Positions 35,348 to 43,606 of a DNA stretch of 64,000 bases are shown here, piece after piece. The first letter of the stretch is position 1, and each line of letters starts with the position of its first letter. The notes below the pieces were generated by a model. It searched no databases and had not been told where the DNA came from. It saw only the letters and a program-made list of their open reading frames with translations. Made by a program: the position numbers and the translations under genes. This DNA comes from an uncultured Bacteroidales bacterium (lineage in GTDB: Bacteria; Bacteroidota; Bacteroidia; Bacteroidales; WCHB1-69), in assembly GCA_934699095.1 (NCBI GenBank), contig CAKUVI010000001.1, positions 248,001 to 312,000 on the forward strand, given 5' to 3'.

Positions 35348-35421
35348 GGCGGGGTAGCTCAGTTGGTTAGAGCGTCGGATTCATAACCCGGAGGTCACGA
35401 GTTCAACTCTCGTTCCCGCCA
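35348..35421 (+). tRNA. tRNA-Met (CAU), elongator type
   Basis: A 74-base cloverleaf: acceptor GGCGGGG/TCCCGCC, D stem GCTC/GAGC, anticodon arm TCGGA-TTCATAA-CCCGG with anticodon CAT at 35382-35384, T stem ACGAG/CTCGT. No CCA is encoded. The acceptor lacks the C4-G69 and C5-G68 pairs of tRNA-Ile2, and the anticodon stem lacks the three G-C pairs of initiator tRNA, so elongator Met is the best call. It is close to the B. subtilis elongator (GGCGG.GTAGCTCAG, TTCATA.CCCG). A weak terminator-like hairpin with T's follows at about 35425-35457. Confidence 0.93.
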
Positions 35422-35531
35422 CGGTGAAAGGTCTTGAAGTCATTCAGGCCCTTTTTTGTTTTGCGCCATTTCATGACTTTTTTTCCTATATGCCATTTCT
35501 TCTTCACGACCAGAAATTCCGAAAAAAGATG

Positions 35532-35539
35532 TATCTTTG
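35532..35539 (+). promoter_or_regulatory. -7 box (TATCTTTG) for kal-kce
   Basis: An exact TAnnTTTG match 41 bases before the kal ATG at 35581. The -33 region is T/C-rich without a clear TTTG. Confidence 0.6.
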
Positions 35540-35580
35540 CACCTCTCAAAAAATGTAATAATAATAAATTTTCAAGTGAT

Positions 35581-35976
35581 ATGGAAGAAAAGAAAAGATC
35601 AATGATTCGTTTGAGAATGAGTTCTCAAGATGCACATTATGGCGGAAACTTAGTTGATGGTGCTCACATGCTTGCCCTCTTCGGCGATGTGGCTACCGAG
35701 TTGCTCATTATGCAGGATGGCGACGAAGGCCTGTTCTGTGCATACGACAATGTGGAGTTTTTGGCACCGGTTTACGCCGGCGATTACATTGAAGCTGTGG
35801 GAGAAATCACACACGTTGGCAACACATCCCGCAAGATGGTGTTCGAGGCGCGCAAGGTGATCCGTCCACGCACCGATATCAGTGCATCAGCAGCCGATGT
35901 CTTGGAAGAACCGGTAGTCGTATGCCGTGCATCAGGCACATGTGTTGTCCCTAAAAACTGTCAACGCAAGAACTAA
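35581..35976 (+). CDS. kal: 3-aminobutyryl-CoA ammonia-lyase (hotdog fold)
   Basis: A 131-residue single hotdog-domain protein matching Kal of the anaerobic lysine-fermentation pathway, which removes ammonia from L-3-aminobutyryl-CoA to give crotonyl-CoA. Features: SSQDAHYGGNLVDGAHMLALFGDVATEL at the start of the fold, EFLAPVYAGDYIEAVGEITHVGNTSRKMVFEA in the strands, ending with VVCRASGTCVV. The start is ATG 35581, which sits at a proper distance from the -7 box; the frame extends upstream to 35434 but that part overlaps the promoter. The identification is strengthened by kce 22 bases downstream, its pathway neighbour. Confidence 0.88.
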   Translation: MEEKKRSMIRLRMSSQDAHYGGNLVDGAHMLALFGDVATELLIMQDGDEGLFCAYDNVEFLAPVYAGDYIEAVGEITHVGNTSRKMVFEARKVIRPRTDISASAADVLEEPVVVCRASGTCVVPKNCQRKN

Positions 35977-35998
35977 TTCACAATCAAATCAGAAAAAA

Positions 35999-36826
35999 AT
36001 GGAAAAATTGATAATTACCGCTGCTATATGCGGTGCAGAAGTTACAAAGGAGCAGAATCCGGCTGTTCCATATACCGTTGAGGAGATTGTACGCGAGGCC
36101 AAGTCCGCTGTTGACGCAGGCGCAGCAATAGTGCATCTTCACGTGCGCGAGGATGACGGCACCCCTACACAGAGCCGTGCAAGGTTCCAGGAATGCATCG
36201 ACGCTATCTACAAGGCTTGTCCTAACGTAATACTTATCCCGTCAACGGGCGGTGCAGTGGGCATGACCCCAGACGAAAGACTCCAGTCAACAGACACAAC
36301 TCCAGTTCCGGAGATGGCAACATTGGACTGTGGCACTTGTAATTTTGGTGATGAAATCTTCGACAACACCATGCCGACTATGCGTGCATTTGGAAAGCGC
36401 ATGTTGGAACGCGGTATAAAGCCTGAATACGAGTGCTTTGAAATGGGTCACCTTGACACTATCCTAACCATGGCTCGCAAAGGTGAGGTTCCAGGCGCAC
36501 CTATGCAGTTCAATTTCGTTCTCGGTGTTCCGGGATGTACACCCGCAACCGTTCCAAACCTCTGCTGGTTAGTGCAGAATATTCCTGCAGGCAGCACTTG
36601 GACATGTACCGGAATCGGACGCCACGCCTTCACTATGGCTGCTCCAACTATTGTGATGGGCGGCAATGTGCGTGTCGGCTTCGAAGACAATCTCTACCTC
36701 GAACGCGGTGTCCTCGCCAAATCCAACGGCGAACTTGTGGACAAGGTTGTAAGAATGGCTAAAGAACTCGGACGCGGCGTTGCAACTTCCGACGAGGCTC
36801 GTGAAATACTCAATCTCAAAAAGTAA
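35999..36826 (+). CDS. kce: 3-keto-5-aminohexanoate cleavage enzyme (BKACE family)
   Basis: A 275-residue zinc-dependent beta-keto acid cleavage enzyme. In lysine fermentation it converts 3-keto-5-aminohexanoate and acetyl-CoA to acetoacetate and L-3-aminobutyryl-CoA, the substrate of Kal encoded just upstream. The zinc-binding His-x-His is in IVHLHVRED (residues about 46-48), and the C-terminal Glu-Asp is in VGFEDNLYL; IPSTGGA and SWTCTGIGRHAF-like segments are family features. The start is ATG 35999 (MEKLIITAAICG); the frame extends upstream inside kal without support. Other pathway genes (kamA, kamDE, kdd) are not in the window. Confidence 0.92.
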   Translation: MEKLIITAAICGAEVTKEQNPAVPYTVEEIVREAKSAVDAGAAIVHLHVREDDGTPTQSRARFQECIDAIYKACPNVILIPSTGGAVGMTPDERLQSTDTTPVPEMATLDCGTCNFGDEIFDNTMPTMRAFGKRMLERGIKPEYECFEMGHLDTILTMARKGEVPGAPMQFNFVLGVPGCTPATVPNLCWLVQNIPAGSTWTCTGIGRHAFTMAAPTIVMGGNVRVGFEDNLYLERGVLAKSNGELVDKVVRMAKELGRGVATSDEAREILNLKK

Positions 36827-36875
36827 TCGTATATTAAATCTTTAAATTTCAGCTGTCATATATAAACGAAAAATT

Positions 36876-38663
36876 ATGGGAAGAAAAATAAAATTTTGTT
36901 TGGTATATAGAGATATGTGGCAGTCTTCGGGCAAATACCAACCGCGAGTTGACCAGCTTACGGAGATAGCACCCGTGATTGTCAGAATGGGATGTTTTGA
37001 CAGGGTTGAGACAAATGGAGGCGCTTTCGAGCAGGTGAACCTCATGTATGGTGAAAACCCGAATCATGCAGTGCGTGCCTGGACAAAGCCGTTGCGGGAA
37101 GCTGGCATTCAGACCCAGATGTTGGAACGTGCTTTGAACGGACTGCGCATGTATCCTGTGCCGGCTGATGTTAGGCGCCTCATGTTCAAAGTCAAGAAAG
37201 CCCAGGGCGTTGATGTGGTCCGCTCTTTCTGCGGCCTCAACGACTATCGGAATCTTGAACTTTCAATAAAGTATGCCAATGAGTTCGGACTGATCTCACA
37301 GGCGGCGCTCAGCATATCGCACTCGCCCGTACACACTCTCGAACACTATCTGTCTGTTGTTGACAAATATGTGGAGTATGGTGCCAAGGAAATCGGACTG
37401 AAAGACATGGCTGGCATCGGCCGTCCTTCAGAATTGGGCAAGCTTGTGAAAGCCATAAAGGAGAAATATCCGCATTTGGTCATCCAATACCATGGCCATA
37501 CAGGTCCTGGCCTTTCCATGGCTTCCGTCCTGGAAGTCTGCAGGAATGGCGCCGATATAATAGATGTGGCTATGGAGCCGTTGTCATGGGGCATGGTGCA
37601 TCCTGACGTTATCGCTGTCCAGGCAATGCTGCGTGCCGACGGGTTCGATGTTGCCGACATCGACATGAACGCCTACATGGAGGCTCGCACCCTGACTCAG
37701 AAGTTTATGGACGACTTCTTGGGTTATTTCATCGAGCCTAAGAACAAGATATCCACATCCTTGCTGCTTGGCTGCGGTCTGCCTGGAGGCATGATGGGGT
37801 CTATGATGGCCGACCTGAAGGGCGTGCACCATTCAATCAACATGATGTTGAAAAAATCTGGTAGAAAGGAACTTACAGAAGACGAGCTTCTGATAAAACT
37901 GTTCAATGAGGTTCAGGCTGTGTGGCCTATGGTTGGAACACCAGGCCTCGTTACACCTTTCAGCCAATATGTCAAGAACATAGCCTTGATGAATATTCTG
38001 GCCGACGCGCAAGGTAAACCTCGTTTCTCCAATATGGAGCAAAATCAGTGGGATATGATCCTCGGCAAGTGCGGTCGTCTTCCTGGTCCCGTCGCTCCCG
38101 AGATCATCGAATTGGCAAAACAGAAGGGCTTCACGTTCTTCGACGGTGTGCCTCAAGACAACTATCCTGATGAACTTCCTAAATACAGGAAGATGATGGA
38201 AGAACGCGGATGGGATGTCGGCCCCGACGAGGAGGAACTCTTTGAGTTTGCCATGCACGAACGTCAATACGTTGACTACAAAGAGGGCAGAGCAAAGCAA
38301 AATTTTGCCAATGAACTTGCTAAGGCAAAAGAGAAATCAAACATTCGCGAGATTGTGAAGATTGTCAAGCTGCCCGAAGTCGTTCAGCAGGAGGCTATAG
38401 ACAAGATGCTCGCAAAAGAACCCGACGCGAAAATGATAACTGCGCCAGTCTCAGGTCAGTTGTTTTGGGAAATCGCTGTGGATGAACCTTCTATGTCAAA
38501 ACCGCTCGGCACACCTTTCAAGAAGGATGAGACCGTATGCTACGTGAGTGCCTATTATGGCATGGAACCGGTGAAATCTTTTTATGACGGACAACTCATA
38601 GATGTTGTTGTTCGTCATGGACAAAAGGTGAACAAGGGAGATGTCATAGCTTTTATCAAGTAA
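36876..38663 (+). CDS. Oxaloacetate decarboxylase alpha-like protein, biotinyl domain without Lys
   Basis: A 595-residue protein of the carboxyltransferase (OadA / pyruvate carboxylase B) family. The TIM-barrel metal site is conserved: Asp13 in YRDMWQS, Lys176 in GLKDMAG and His206/His208 in QYHGHTG. A conserved carboxylase-type middle domain follows (about 300-480). Residues about 515-595 fold like a biotinyl domain (APVSGQLFW, DGQLIDVVVRHGQKVNKGDVI), but the AMKM hairpin is replaced by AYYGMEP, with Tyr at the biotin-lysine position. Biotinylation in the normal way is therefore not possible. It starts 49 bases after kce and may share its transcript. It might work with a separate carrier or on another substrate; both are inference. 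A terminator follows. Confidence 0.85.
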   Translation: MGRKIKFCLVYRDMWQSSGKYQPRVDQLTEIAPVIVRMGCFDRVETNGGAFEQVNLMYGENPNHAVRAWTKPLREAGIQTQMLERALNGLRMYPVPADVRRLMFKVKKAQGVDVVRSFCGLNDYRNLELSIKYANEFGLISQAALSISHSPVHTLEHYLSVVDKYVEYGAKEIGLKDMAGIGRPSELGKLVKAIKEKYPHLVIQYHGHTGPGLSMASVLEVCRNGADIIDVAMEPLSWGMVHPDVIAVQAMLRADGFDVADIDMNAYMEARTLTQKFMDDFLGYFIEPKNKISTSLLLGCGLPGGMMGSMMADLKGVHHSINMMLKKSGRKELTEDELLIKLFNEVQAVWPMVGTPGLVTPFSQYVKNIALMNILADAQGKPRFSNMEQNQWDMILGKCGRLPGPVAPEIIELAKQKGFTFFDGVPQDNYPDELPKYRKMMEERGWDVGPDEEELFEFAMHERQYVDYKEGRAKQNFANELAKAKEKSNIREIVKIVKLPEVVQQEAIDKMLAKEPDAKMITAPVSGQLFWEIAVDEPSMSKPLGTPFKKDETVCYVSAYYGMEPVKSFYDGQLIDVVVRHGQKVNKGDVIAFIK

Positions 38664-38681
38664 CAGTTTTTCGCAGATAAT

Positions 38682-38713
38682 AAAAATGGCGACCAAACGG
38701 TCGCCATTTTTTT
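38682..38713. terminator. Bidirectional terminator
   Basis: A perfect 13-bp stem (38682-38694 with 38699-38711), loop AAAC, with A's before and T's after. It sits between convergent genes (ends 38663 and 38730) and can serve both. Confidence 0.9.
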
Positions 38714-38729
38714 ATCTTATCTGTTCAGG

Positions 38730-41700
38730 TTATCTCTTTATGAATGTTGTCGAGATGACACCGTTTGCGCTGTTTGCGCGTATTATGTAGCTGCCTTTTA
38801 CAAGATTGCTGATGTCAATGCGTATGTTGTCGTTGTTTACAACTTCGCTCTTGACCAACTGTCCCAAATTGTTGAAGATCTCAACCTTGTTTATGCTTCC
38901 GTTGACCATGAGGTAGTCTGTGGCAGGGTTAGGATAGATTGAAATTGTGTTGTCGATATCGTCCAGACCAACGAAATAGTATGTCACGATGTCGCTGTTT
39001 GCCATCCCCTCTTTCATGGCCACGGCTTTGATTGTGATAGGTTCTGGATAGAGTGGCACTTGTGATGTGAAATGGTAGCTGCTTTCATCGGGATCAGTTC
39101 CGTCAACAGTGTAGTAGATGTCAGCGCCTTCTGTTGCGCAAGTGATATCCATGAAATAGAATTCACCCGAGAGCTGGAATGCGAATTCTGGATTTGCAAC
39201 CTTTTCGAGAGGCGCGGCAATGATGTCGTTGTCGTTGCGTGGATAGATTACATATCCGTTGTTGTTAGAAAATGCGACAAATCCGATGACATCGGCAACA
39301 AGACCGCTTTCGATAGTGTTCTCAAGTGCATTGAAACGGTCGAAGATTGCGATTGTGTCGGTGCCTTGAACGAAGTGAACAGAGTCGATGAAGGTTACAT
39401 CGTTCAGTCTGACCAACTTTGATTCGTAAACTGTTGCATAGTCATCGCGGATGTCTTCTATCGTTGCAACGGTCGGAGTCACGGTTGTGGTGCTTGATGC
39501 AGCTGCTGAATTGTGCGTGGGCGCGAGTTCGATCATGCCGTTATATGGCTTGTAGGTACCATAAATGCCACCGCTGATGATATCGCCCTCATTGTATTCA
39601 GTGGTGATGACTGCTTGGTTGTTGTCGTAGATCAAGAGTGCCGCTGAGTTGTCTTCCACGAAAATGTATCTGCCGCTGCGGAACACGAATGTTACATCGC
39701 TCATGATCTGTTGTACGTCGTTGCTTGCATTTGCCTTGAAAGCCGCAATGTTCTCGACTTGAACAGGGAAGGATATTGTGGTAGAGGAAACAAAGCTCGG
39801 GGTCATGCCTTCAACCCATGCTTTGGCCTTAATGGTTGTTGTGGTAGCGACGGTGAAAGGTTCGCTGTAAACGGCTGAGCTTTCTGTTGGCTCGGTGCCG
39901 TTGGTTGTGTAGCGGATAACGGCATTCTCGTTAGCGCAAGTGATTGTGACTGTCTGAGGATCGTAGTAGAAATCTGTTGTCGGTGTTATTTCCGGTGCAG
40001 ATACAGTTGTTGGAGTTACTCCGAGAACACCGTAAACGGTAACTTCATCAATTACAAGACGTGAAGTTGCATTTGGAGTCGTTTCAGGGAGTACGATGGA
40101 GAATTTCAAACGGACGTAGTCGTTCTCACCAGTTTCACTTACTGTGTAATCGAAAGTCTGGGCTTGGCTGGTCACGTCGAAGGTCTGGCCTGCTGAATAG
40201 GTGCTGCCACCATCAATAGAGTGAGAAACCTTGACTTTCAATCCGTTGGAATTGGCGGCTTTGAAAGATATATGAGTTACGTTGTTGAGGTCGAAGTTTG
40301 TGAATGTATAACCGAGATTCTCGGTTGCAGAGGTGTACCAGCGCATCTGCATCGACTGGGCGCCGGAAATAAAGTTGTTTACAGAAGGAGTTCCGTAATA
40401 TGTGCCCCATTGAGCCTCTTCTGAACCCGTGAACACGACCGAAGTGTTGTTGTAGGTTGTGGAAGCCTCGAAACCTTCACTTGCCTCAAAACCTGTGTAA
40501 TATATGATTGTGTCGTCAACAGACGGTGCGACAATGGCGTATGTTGCTGTTGCAACATCGCTGTTCTCCCAATTCTCTTTCTCGGCAATTGCCATGATGG
40601 TGTATTCGCCGATTTCTGTGAGGACGATTGGCTCGGAGTAGAGCGCTGATGTTGAGGTGGGCTCTGTTCCGTCCATTGTGTATCGGATGTTTGCATCTGC
40701 CATGTCGCAGCTGATTGCAACGGTTATTTCTTCTTCAGATGTTGCACTTGCAGGTGTGAATACCGGAGCGGCTAATTTTGCTGTTGCCGTGATAGTTACC
40801 GATGCTGTAAGTTCGCCAGATACAACGTTGATGATTGCGTCGGCAGGCTCCTCGCCGTCAAATGTGACTGTTATCTCGGTGTTGTTGTTCGGTTCACTGA
40901 TTGTTGAAGGCGTAATTGCGAAGTGCGTGTTGTCGCAAGTGAGCGTAATAGGTGATGTGAGATGCGCACCGCTTACAACGAAACTCTTGACGAGGTTCTC
41001 GCTGTTGAATTGCAATTCAGCGCTGCTGACTGTGAGCACCGGCTCGAAAACAACGGTGTATTCTGCGGTGGCAACATCGCTTGCACTATAGTTTTCTTTG
41101 TATGCAACCGCCTTTACAGTCGTGGTCTCGTGAAGCGTTACCGGTGCGGTGTAAACTGTTGAATTCTCGTCTGGTGTGGTGCCGTCTGTGGTGTAATGTA
41201 TTGTGGCGTCTGTGACTTCATCAGACAATGAGAATACTACGCTGTCTGCAAATGTGCCTGACGCAGGTGCGAATACAGGAGCGGGCAGCTGAGGCGCAGT
41301 CACTGTGAAAGTGACGGTCTGGCTCACAACAGGATCAAGATCACTGTAGTCGTCGTTTACGAGAGATGCTGTCACAGTGTGAATGCCTTCAGGTATCGGA
41401 GATATGATGAATGCGTTGAGTTCGTCAAGATCGTCCTGGTTGAGGTACAGAGGACTGATATTGCCCATACCCAATGAGTTGAGGAATGGGGATTCCAATT
41501 TCAGGAAGCCGTCTGAACCCAAGGCGAAATTGCTGACCTGGATTGATACTGGAAGAGTGTCGAGGGTGCTGAATTCAGCGCCATCGGCAGGAGCAACAAC
41601 TGAGAGTGCGGGAACAGGAATATTGTCTGAAGGAAGCACCATGATGTTGTCAACTTCCCACGCCGCTGCGTTGCCATCCGCTGCAACATATACCCAAGCA

Positions 41701-42893
41701 AAACGAAGCGGTTGAGCTCCAGCTATTTCATAGTCACCGGAGTTTATCCATGTCCAAGAACCCTCACTATATGTGAACTGCTCGGTGATGTCTGTCCATG
41801 TCGCATTGACGGGGTCTCCAGAACCGTTGTAATTTGTGGAATATTTGACCATGATAGGATATCCGGTGTAATTCATGGCTGTTTCAAAAGAAAGAACCAC
41901 CCCTGCGTTGGTCAATGGTGTGATGGAAGGAGTGATGAGCCATGTCTCAACGTCGCCCTTGTTATATCCGTTCACATACGCATAGCTGTTGCCCGAGTAT
42001 GACGATAGGTTCCACTGGCACGATTCGTTGTCGGTGAAAATTGTCATCATGTCAACGCCATTCACATCAAAATTTTCGAAGTAAATAGGGTTCAAATCTG
42101 AGATTTCGATACCCACTGATGCTATTTCGCTGTAGTTCCCGTTTTTGTATGCAACAGCTTTGACAGTTGTGTTTTCGGTCACATCAAATGATGATGTGTA
42201 CAGTGTTGAGTTGTTGTCAGGATCGGTGCCGTCAAGTGTATAAAAGATTTCTGCATCTTCCGAACTGCATGTTATTGAAACTGATGCTGTGCTGAAGAAG
42301 GTGGTTGCATCAAGTTTGTTGCCACTCAATGTTATTGTAGGAGTGGACACAAAAGACTCGTCAACGATCTCGTAGATGTACACGTTGTCCAGAATCAAAT
42401 GCTCAGATGTTTCAACTGTATTTCTGAAGGAAAGTATAAACTCACCGTTAGTATTGTTGTTTTGGCAAAGGATGGTGTCGGTGTAGTGCGTGAAATTGGT
42501 GTTGTCGATGTTGAAATAGTTATTGTACACGTAGCCGTTTGTGTTTGGAGTTGATCTGTCGTCAAAAATGCCGAATCTCAGATCGCCTTTGCCCATGGCA
42601 TAGAACGAGATGGCGTATCTTTTACCTTCCTCAACGTTGATAGTTGTGGTGGTGAAACGCTTGTGGCTGTTTGTCGCGTTGATCAGTTGTAAAGCGTTAG
42701 CACCTTCATAGGCTGCATCGGTGTATTTTGCAAATTGGGCGTTTGTGGCGTTGGTTTTGCTGCCGTGCCATCCGGTTGGGTTTGTTCCATTCCAATCTTC
42801 AAAACCACCATTCGTGTTTATCTGTGCAAAGCCGTTGCCGCACAAAAGTCCCATGAATAGTATCATGAGAATGAATGTAGATTTTTTCTTCAT
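38730..42893 (-). CDS. Type IX-secreted multi-domain surface protein (chitobiase-like repeats)
   Basis: A 1387-residue secreted protein. The signal peptide is MKKKSTFILMILFMGLLCGNGFAQ. An N-terminal carbohydrate-binding-like domain covers about 25-175 (GGFEDWNG, FILSFRNT). At least five repeats of the chitobiase/hexosaminidase C-terminal type follow, each with YT-DGT-P and a TTVKAVAY-like strand (for example FYTLDGTDPD, HYTTDGTTPDE, RYTMDGTEPT, RYTTNGTEPT, YYTVDGTDPDE). Choice-of-anchor J-like jelly-roll domains lie between (WLITPSI, FETAMNYTG). The C terminus is a type A sorting domain (ISIYPNPATDYLMVNG, VEIFNNLGQLVKS, ISTTFIKR). No catalytic domain is seen; a large surface adhesin or scaffold is likely. 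A promoter for this strand lies at 42962-42989. Confidence 0.9.
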   Translation of the reverse strand: MKKKSTFILMILFMGLLCGNGFAQINTNGGFEDWNGTNPTGWHGSKTNATNAQFAKYTDAAYEGANALQLINATNSHKRFTTTTINVEEGKRYAISFYAMGKGDLRFGIFDDRSTPNTNGYVYNNYFNIDNTNFTHYTDTILCQNNNTNGEFILSFRNTVETSEHLILDNVYIYEIVDESFVSTPTITLSGNKLDATTFFSTASVSITCSSEDAEIFYTLDGTDPDNNSTLYTSSFDVTENTTVKAVAYKNGNYSEIASVGIEISDLNPIYFENFDVNGVDMMTIFTDNESCQWNLSSYSGNSYAYVNGYNKGDVETWLITPSITPLTNAGVVLSFETAMNYTGYPIMVKYSTNYNGSGDPVNATWTDITEQFTYSEGSWTWINSGDYEIAGAQPLRFAWVYVAADGNAAAWEVDNIMVLPSDNIPVPALSVVAPADGAEFSTLDTLPVSIQVSNFALGSDGFLKLESPFLNSLGMGNISPLYLNQDDLDELNAFIISPIPEGIHTVTASLVNDDYSDLDPVVSQTVTFTVTAPQLPAPVFAPASGTFADSVVFSLSDEVTDATIHYTTDGTTPDENSTVYTAPVTLHETTTVKAVAYKENYSASDVATAEYTVVFEPVLTVSSAELQFNSENLVKSFVVSGAHLTSPITLTCDNTHFAITPSTISEPNNNTEITVTFDGEEPADAIINVVSGELTASVTITATAKLAAPVFTPASATSEEEITVAISCDMADANIRYTMDGTEPTSTSALYSEPIVLTEIGEYTIMAIAEKENWENSDVATATYAIVAPSVDDTIIYYTGFEASEGFEASTTYNNTSVVFTGSEEAQWGTYYGTPSVNNFISGAQSMQMRWYTSATENLGYTFTNFDLNNVTHISFKAANSNGLKVKVSHSIDGGSTYSAGQTFDVTSQAQTFDYTVSETGENDYVRLKFSIVLPETTPNATSRLVIDEVTVYGVLGVTPTTVSAPEITPTTDFYYDPQTVTITCANENAVIRYTTNGTEPTESSAVYSEPFTVATTTTIKAKAWVEGMTPSFVSSTTISFPVQVENIAAFKANASNDVQQIMSDVTFVFRSGRYIFVEDNSAALLIYDNNQAVITTEYNEGDIISGGIYGTYKPYNGMIELAPTHNSAAASSTTTVTPTVATIEDIRDDYATVYESKLVRLNDVTFIDSVHFVQGTDTIAIFDRFNALENTIESGLVADVIGFVAFSNNNGYVIYPRNDNDIIAAPLEKVANPEFAFQLSGEFYFMDITCATEGADIYYTVDGTDPDESSYHFTSQVPLYPEPITIKAVAMKEGMANSDIVTYYFVGLDDIDNTISIYPNPATDYLMVNGSINKVEIFNNLGQLVKSEVVNNDNIRIDISNLVKGSYIIRANSANGVISTTFIKR

Positions 42894-42961
42894 ATCTGAA
42901 AATATTATAAATTATTGATTATTAATCTTTTATCTGGCAATCTCCCAAAAATTTAGGGCTG

Positions 42962-42989
42962 CAAAGATACTAAAAAAACAAGTTGTCAA
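42962..42989 (-). promoter_or_regulatory. Promoter of the 38730-42893 gene
   Basis: On the minus strand TATCTTTG at 42962-42969 (exact -7 match) with TTG at 42987-42989, 17-base spacer. The leader is about 60 bases. Confidence 0.7.
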
Positions 42990-43051
42990 GTTGTTAATTA
43001 TGAAGATATTATCACTTAGTCAAGACAAAGAATAATTCGTCATCCACTTAA

Positions 43052-43319
43052 GTGAGCAATAGAAGCCCCATTGTGTACACGAACCCGACGGACGGAGATC
43101 TGAACGTGGAAATAACCGACGGCACACAAATTGCGGCCATCACGTTGTACGATTTGCAGGGCCGGGTTGTGGAGACGCAAAATTTTGCGTCTCCACAACC
43201 CGGCCCTGCATGGCGGAACCACGGTAATAACAATGCAAAATATCCCCGCAGGGGGCTATATATTAACCGTGACCGGCGTCAACGGTGTTGTTTATCATCA
43301 GAAAATCATTAAAAAATAA
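43052..43319 (+). pseudogene. Orphan type IX (type A) sorting domain, broken
   Basis: Only the C-terminal sorting domain of a vanished gene remains. The first half (IVYTNPTDGDLNVEITDGTQ, AAITLYDLQGRVVETQNF) is in one frame. The second half (LHGGTTVITMQNIPAGGYI, HQKIIKK, stop at 43317-43319) is in another. The break coincides with the 56-bp palindrome at 43155-43210, whose left arm is the coding sequence for LQGRVVETQ and whose right arm is its exact inverted copy. No start codon or parent domain precedes it. Confidence 0.75.
43155..43210. repeat. Perfect 56-bp palindrome
   Basis: Arms 43155-43182 and 43183-43210 are exact reverse complements with no loop, centred on AAAATTTT. The core reads GACGCAAAATTTTGCGTC. 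No T-run follows, so it is not a terminator. It lies inside the orphan sorting domain and marks its frameshift. It may be a dispersed palindromic repeat that inserted, or an inverted duplication of local coding sequence. Confidence 0.97.
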
Positions 43320-43347
43320 TTACTATTATATCGTACGTGATATTTTT

Positions 43348-43355
43348 TATCTTTG
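43348..43355 (+). promoter_or_regulatory. -7 box (TATCTTTG) for lipoprotein genes
   Basis: An exact TAnnTTTG match following a T-run, 67 bases before the ATG at 43422. No clear -33 TTG at the right spacing. Confidence 0.5.
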
Positions 43356-43421
43356 CATTTGAAAATAAACTGATGAATCTGGCTTATATATTTTTCATGC
43401 TAGTCAAAAAATACATTCAAC

Positions 43422-43598
43422 ATGAAACGAAACTTTTTCTTAATTTTTCTTGCTGCAGGAATAGTGTTATCTACAATTTCCTGCGAGCGTCAACCTATTG
43501 TTGTGGCACCGGAAGTTGACACATCATAATTGGAATACCACAACAAACTTGTAGGGACATGGGTTTCTGAGCGTAGGTTCGCCAATAACCAAAAATAA
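43422..43598 (+). pseudogene. Truncated lipoprotein gene with in-frame stop
   Basis: ATG 43422 opens MKRNFFLIFLAAGIVLSTIS and then Cys21, a lipoprotein signal, and reads 35 codons to TAA 43527-43529. The same frame continues LEYHNKLVGTWVSERRF to a second TAA at 43596-43598. KLVGTWVSE resembles the start of lipocalin-like domains (L-GTW). So a lipoprotein of a common Bacteroidetes type seems to have lost its body and gained a stop. A genuine 35-residue lipopeptide cannot be excluded. Confidence 0.55.
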
Positions 43599-43606
43599 TC
43601 AATACA

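Noticed and set aside
35434..35580. Extended N terminus for the kal product
   Set aside because: This stretch holds the end of the tRNA unit and the promoter; the hotdog protein starts properly at 35581.
43155..43210. Palindrome as a transcription terminator
   Set aside because: No loop and no T-run follow it, and it lies inside coding sequence.
43040..43233. Overlapping open frames on both strands sharing the same residues
   Set aside because: They are produced by the palindrome, which reads the same on both strands; they are not genes.
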